From VXYL01 sp965199875 (GTDB lineage Bacteria; Pseudomonadota; Gammaproteobacteria; Pseudomonadales; Azotimanducaceae): a stretch of 64,000 nt of DNA. This document shows, piece after piece, positions 60,954 to 64,000 of this stretch; positions within the stretch are counted from its first letter, which is position 1, and each line of letters opens with the position of its first letter. The DNA is taken from positions 2,542,001 through 2,606,000 of the forward strand of contig OZ241346.1 in assembly GCA_965199875.1 (NCBI GenBank), read 5' to 3'. A program made the translations under genes and the position numbers. Under the pieces are notes generated by a model, which saw only the letters and a program-made list of their open reading frames with translations, made no database searches and was not told the DNA's origin.

Positions 60954-61723
60954 GCCACCATGCCGTAGGCGAGTACGAAGACGATCGGCGTCAAGCTGGC
61001 GAAGGCGATCAAGCCGAAGCCGTCCAGCATGGGATTGCGGCCCTTGATGGACGTGGCGAGGCCAACTCCCAAGGCGGTGACCAGCGGCACGGTGACCGTG
61101 CCCGTGGTGACGCCGCCGGAGTCGTAGGCCACGCCGATGATCTCCGCCGGCGCGAAGAACGTCATGGCCGTCACCAGCACGTAGCCGCCGATGATGAGCC
61201 GGTGGATTGGCCAGCCCTTGAGAATCCGCAGCACGCCAACGACCAGCGCTATGCCCACGGAGAACGCCACCACCATGCGCAAGTTGAAGGCATAGCTCGC
61301 CCGCGCCGCGCCGCCATCGACGATGATGCCCGCCTCCGCGGCGACCTTGGCGGCCTCGCCGGCCACCGCGATCAAGGCCGGCTCCGCTACCGTGGTGCCG
61401 AAGCCCAGGCAGAACGCGAACGCCAGCAGCGCAATGGCGCTGCCCTTGCGGGCGAAGGCGTGGGCGATCGCCTCGCCAAGCGGGAACAAGCCGCTCTCCA
61501 GCCCCTGGACGAAGATCGCAAGACCAGCGACTACGCACACCAGCCCGACCAGGACTTCGGCCAGGTTGGGGAAGGGCTGGCGCAGCACGACGATCTGAAA
61601 GAAGGCCACGACAGCGACGATCGGCGCGAGATCCCGCGCTGCGCCTACCATGCGCCGACCGAGCGCAACCGCCACTTCGACCACTAGATGTTGCCCTTGC
61701 TTGCCACAGCCTATGTTAGGCAT
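60950..61723 (-). CDS. DUF1538 membrane protein (first copy)
   Basis: 257 residues with the same family pattern as the following gene: FGTTVAEPALIAVAGEAAKVA, GVAYDSGGVTTGTVTVPLVTALGVGLA and PMLDGFGLIAFASLTPIVFVL. It is the first gene of the DUF1538-DUF1538-PII-CBS operon. The ATG at 61723 is the longest start; a later start near VEVAVALGRR is possible. Upstream, 61741-61750 is a perfect ATTGCGCAAT palindrome that might be an operator. Confidence 0.88.
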   Translation of the reverse strand: MPNIGCGKQGQHLVVEVAVALGRRMVGAARDLAPIVAVVAFFQIVVLRQPFPNLAEVLVGLVCVVAGLAIFVQGLESGLFPLGEAIAHAFARKGSAIALLAFAFCLGFGTTVAEPALIAVAGEAAKVAAEAGIIVDGGAARASYAFNLRMVVAFSVGIALVVGVLRILKGWPIHRLIIGGYVLVTAMTFFAPAEIIGVAYDSGGVTTGTVTVPLVTALGVGLATSIKGRNPMLDGFGLIAFASLTPIVFVLAYGMVA

Positions 61724-61924
61724 CGGCGAGCGGGAAGGCTATTGCGCAATGCGATTGAGGTGCTTGCGTTGTAGGTGTTTTCGGCGGGTGCGAGGGTCGG
61801 CGACGGTGGCGGGATGGCGGACTCGGTGCGCAGAGCGGGTTGCGCAGGCAGCCGCAAACAAACTGGCAGGCTTGGCGCAGATCGCCGTTTTCGCCCCTGT
61901 CGGGCGGAGAGCGGTCGTCCGCCG
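61724..61924. other. Intergenic segment with possible polymerase-end remnant
   Basis: No gene is supported. The stretch from about 61865 encodes, in one plus frame, LAGLAQIAVFAP, weakly similar to the end of the polymerase at 26.55-26.6 kb (LLGGAVALTVFAP). This leads into the repeat shared with the left border. The first 70 bp contain the ATTGCGCAAT palindrome and the presumed promoter of the DUF1538 operon. Confidence 0.4.
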
Positions 61925-62080
61925 TCAGCTTTGCGCCGACGGACGGCCCGAACCCGGCGTCGGGGCGGAGCCGCCGGACGGAGGGCCGATGACCAGCGCC
62001 AGCAAGGCGAAGAAGGGGAGCGCCAGCAGCACGGCGACAATGGCCGACCGAGTGACGCTGTAGCGCGACGAGCCGGTCAA
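61902..62080. repeat. Right copy of the polymerase/wzz junction repeat
   Basis: Related to 26624-26780 in direct orientation, as described there. This copy contains the intact 3' end of the functional wzz-like gene, including the eight codons deleted in the left copy. Confidence 0.8.
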
Positions 62081-63031
62081 GATCGCCTTGGAGGCAACGC
62101 GAACCTCGCCGAGGAAGGCGGCGTTCTGCAAGGCGAGCTCGGCTTTCTTGTCGTGCAGTTCCTCCACTGCGGCAGCGGCGGCGTCCCGCTCCAGCTCGAG
62201 CCCCGCCAAGGCGCCGTCGGCGGCCTCGATCTGCGCGGCCAAGACGCCGCCGCGGCGCTCCAGATCGGCGATGCGCCGCAGCAGGTCGGTTTGCTGCGAG
62301 GGTTCAGCGCCTGCGTCGGCCTGGTTCTTCTCCAACTCGGCAAGCCGCGTTTCGCTGCCGGGCGGCAGCGTGTCCCACAGCTTGGCAACCTGCGCCGCGT
62401 TTGCCTCCATCTGCCGAACCAGCGCGCCGGGGTGGTTGTCTGCCAGGAACGCTTCGATCCCGCTTTGCGCTTCGGCAAGGTCGGCTTGCGCCACTTCAAG
62501 CCGGGCATCGATGCCGGCAAACACCGCTGGCGGTACGGGCTGGTAGATGCGATTGACGTGCTTGGCGAACTCTTCGGCCCACAGGTCGCCCAGCGCGATG
62601 GCGAACTCCGGCGTGTCGGCCGTCGTCGTGATGCGTATGAGTTCGCTGCTGCGGCCGAGATAGGCCATCAGTTCGCCACTCACCCGCGACAGCAGATTCG
62701 CGGCGGACGCATTGGGCTTTGCGTCGTCGAGCCGCTCGCGCACGGCTTCTGCAACGCTGCCTTGGCGAACCAGGCCGAGGAAGGTCACGACGGGCGAAAT
62801 GGCGACGAGCTGATCCCTAACGAAGACCGGCGCGCGCGGGACGACAACGACGTCCACCGTGGCCCGGTACTCGGGTCGCGCGGCCGACAGTGCTTCGGCG
62901 CCAACGCCGGCCAGCACGGCGGCCAGCGCAGTGCCCAGCGCAATCGCCTTCCAGCGCGCCAGCAGCGTTCGCACATGGCGGTTGATGTCCAGGAAGTCCA
63001 CGCCCGTGCTGCCTTGGGAGGGAGACGCCAT
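61925..63031 (-). CDS. Wzz-like chain-length determinant protein
   Basis: 368-residue PCP-family protein with two membrane helices: one after the N terminus (AIALGTALAAVLAGVGAEAL) and one near the end (RSAIVAVLLALPFFALLALVIG). In between, a periplasmic domain has RVSGELMAYLGRSSELIRITTTADTPEFA and a Gln/Glu/Ala-rich coiled coil (about residues 170-310). It is unlike the first Wzz-like protein at 13-14.5 kb in length. It is transcribed away from the flippase at the right edge, with 135 bp between, and its tail (GPPSGGSAPTPGSGRPSAQS) is related to the remnant at 26.65 kb. Confidence 0.85.
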   Translation of the reverse strand: MASPSQGSTGVDFLDINRHVRTLLARWKAIALGTALAAVLAGVGAEALSAARPEYRATVDVVVVPRAPVFVRDQLVAISPVVTFLGLVRQGSVAEAVRERLDDAKPNASAANLLSRVSGELMAYLGRSSELIRITTTADTPEFAIALGDLWAEEFAKHVNRIYQPVPPAVFAGIDARLEVAQADLAEAQSGIEAFLADNHPGALVRQMEANAAQVAKLWDTLPPGSETRLAELEKNQADAGAEPSQQTDLLRRIADLERRGGVLAAQIEAADGALAGLELERDAAAAAVEELHDKKAELALQNAAFLGEVRVASKAILTGSSRYSVTRSAIVAVLLALPFFALLALVIGPPSGGSAPTPGSGRPSAQS

Positions 63032-63106
63032 TGCCGTTGTCGGTCGCCTGCTTCAGCGCTGATTGCGCGATGATAGCGTGTTTGGAGTACCGTGAAGCGA
63101 CGCATG

Positions 63107-63133
63107 TGAACGGCATGAACGGCATGAATGGCG
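63107..63133. repeat. Short tandem repeat in the wzz-flippase intergenic region
   Basis: Three tandem 9 bp units (TGAACGGCA, TGAACGGCA, TGAATGGCG) lie between the divergent wzz-like and flippase genes. Short repeats in such a position can vary in copy number and alter promoter spacing; no promoter hexamers were identified with confidence. Confidence 0.5.
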
Positions 63134-63166
63134 AGCCGTCGCATCTAGCCGCTCGGCGCTGTGCTA

Positions 63167-64000
63167 ATGTTCCGCTTCACGAGTGACGCGGTGCCCCGAA
63201 GGAAGCGCTTGACAGCCATGCGCACGGGCCGTGGCGAGGCAAGGACTGCCGCCAGCCCCAGTTCAGACCCCGGCGACCGCAGCACGGCCGACGCCAATCC
63301 ACGGTCGCCAGCGGCCAAGTCGTTGTCGGCGGCGGCGTTGCACGGCGCCATCTGGAACGCCGCCCAGTCGTTCCTCAACAAGCTGGTGACGCTGGTGGCG
63401 ACTTTCGCCATCGCCTTCTTCCTGTCGCCCGACGACTACGGCGTTGCCGCGACCGCCCTGGCAGTAGCGGCGGCGTTGTCGCTCTTCCCGCCCGAGGTGA
63501 TGGCGGACGTGCTGATCGCCCACCCGGGACGACACCGTCTGCTGGCCGCGAGTGCGCGTCGCCTGGCGTTGGCGGCGGCTGGGATCAGCGCCCTTGCCAC
63601 TTGGCTGGCCATTCCACTGGTGGTTGTCGTCTACGACGAGTATCCGCCGATGTGGCTGGCCGCCCTGCTCGCCGCGCTGGCCTTGCGCCCTCTGTGCATG
63701 GCGGTTGCCGTGGCGCCGCTCTCGGCCATGCGCCAGCGCTTGCAGTTTCGTCGAATCGCCGTGATCGACGGCGCCACGCAGTTCCTCGCAACCCTGCTCT
63801 CGGTGGGCTGCGCGGCGCTGGGCGCCAGGGCCGCGTCGCTGGTCGCGCCGCAACTGTTCAACCAGCTGGCCAGGGCCGTCTGCTACCTGCGCTTGGGCAC
63901 CATCGACCGGCAGCGCGGCTACCGGCGCAAGGTGGCGGCCGTACTGCTGCGCAGCTACCTGCCAGCATCGGCGGCGCAATACGTCCACAACGTGTTGGTG
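63167..64000 (+). CDS. Polysaccharide flippase (MOP superfamily), 3' end outside window
   Basis: The frame is open from the ATG at 63167 to the window end (278 codons seen). After a variable N terminus of about 55 residues comes the family start ALHGAIWNAAQSFLNKLVTLVATFAIAFFLSPDDYGVAATAL, with the conserved L-P-x-x-YG-like segment, and five or six hydrophobic segments follow. It is predicted to export undecaprenyl-linked glycan, as with the flippase at 2.5-4.0 kb. The start could also be the ATG at 63218, which has an AAGGAAG element upstream. It pairs with the divergent wzz-like gene. Confidence 0.88.
   Translation, partial: MFRFTSDAVPRRKRLTAMRTGRGEARTAASPSSDPGDRSTADANPRSPAAKSLSAAALHGAIWNAAQSFLNKLVTLVATFAIAFFLSPDDYGVAATALAVAAALSLFPPEVMADVLIAHPGRHRLLAASARRLALAAAGISALATWLAIPLVVVVYDEYPPMWLAALLAALALRPLCMAVAVAPLSAMRQRLQFRRIAVIDGATQFLATLLSVGCAALGARAASLVAPQLFNQLARAVCYLRLGTIDRQRGYRRKVAAVLLRSYLPASAAQYVHNVLV

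Noticed and set aside
1..64000. CRISPR arrays, rRNA or tRNA genes
   Set aside because: No regularly spaced repeats of 24-40 bp and no tRNA- or rRNA-like sequences were noticed while reading; the intergenic gaps are nearly all below 200 bp.

Overview
The window is 64 kb of GC-rich, densely coded bacterial chromosome with short intergenic gaps, many ATGA/GTGA start-stop overlaps and frequent GTG and TTG starts. The housekeeping genes (DUF1244 protein, lepB, prc/ctp protease, thrS, FKBP lipoprotein, O-antigen-type polysaccharide genes) suggest a high-GC proteobacterium, most likely an uncultured gammaproteobacterium. No rRNA, tRNA, CRISPR, integrase or transposase was seen, so the lineage is an inference.

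Left part, 1-26.7 kb: a cell-surface polysaccharide region (three GT4-like glycosyltransferases, a Wzx-type flippase, an O-antigen ligase/polymerase, a short UDP-sugar dehydrogenase, a heparinase-like protein, a Wzz-like chain-length protein, an initiating sugar transferase and a second polymerase). It is interleaved with housekeeping genes: terC-like, DUF1244, lepB, FKBP lipoprotein, prc and thrS. The thrS gene lacks the TGS domain and is preceded by what looks like a ribosome-mediated attenuator: a 21-residue leader peptide with five Thr codons followed by an intrinsic terminator. A thiolase-like protein, a DUF35 protein and a single-chain biotin-dependent acyl-CoA carboxylase follow.

Middle, 26.8-59.3 kb: a complete type 1 BREX phage-defence locus on the minus strand, read from high to low coordinates: brxA, brxB, brxC, pglX, pglZ, brxL. 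Extra genes sit in three junctions. Between brxC and pglX there is an AAA ATPase + DUF4276 pair (PARIS-like position), a second pglX reduced by an in-frame internal deletion, and an Abi_C protein. Between pglX and pglZ there is a fully overlapping four-gene cassette: UvrD-like helicase, DarT-type DNA ADP-ribosyltransferase, ADP-ribosylglycohydrolase with a C-terminal extension, and AlbA_2/GHKL protein. Between pglZ and brxL there is an 11.5 kb insert with a VapBC-like pair, a 2654-residue sacsin-like double-GHKL protein ending in a PD-(D/E)XK-like nuclease, and a SNF2 helicase. That insert is bracketed by a 43-46 bp duplication of the pglZ/brxL junction.

Right part, 59.4-64 kb: a DUF1538-DUF1538-PII-CBS operon, then a second Wzz-like gene and a partial flippase gene. 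The 3' end of this wzz gene is related to a decayed wzz remnant at 26.65-26.8 kb just past the polymerase. This suggests that the polymerase and wzz were once convergent neighbours and that the whole 35 kb segment was inserted between them with duplication of the junction. The strongest candidates for something undescribed are the DarT-ADP-ribosylglycohydrolase cassette and the sacsin-like/SNF2 module, both inside BREX.
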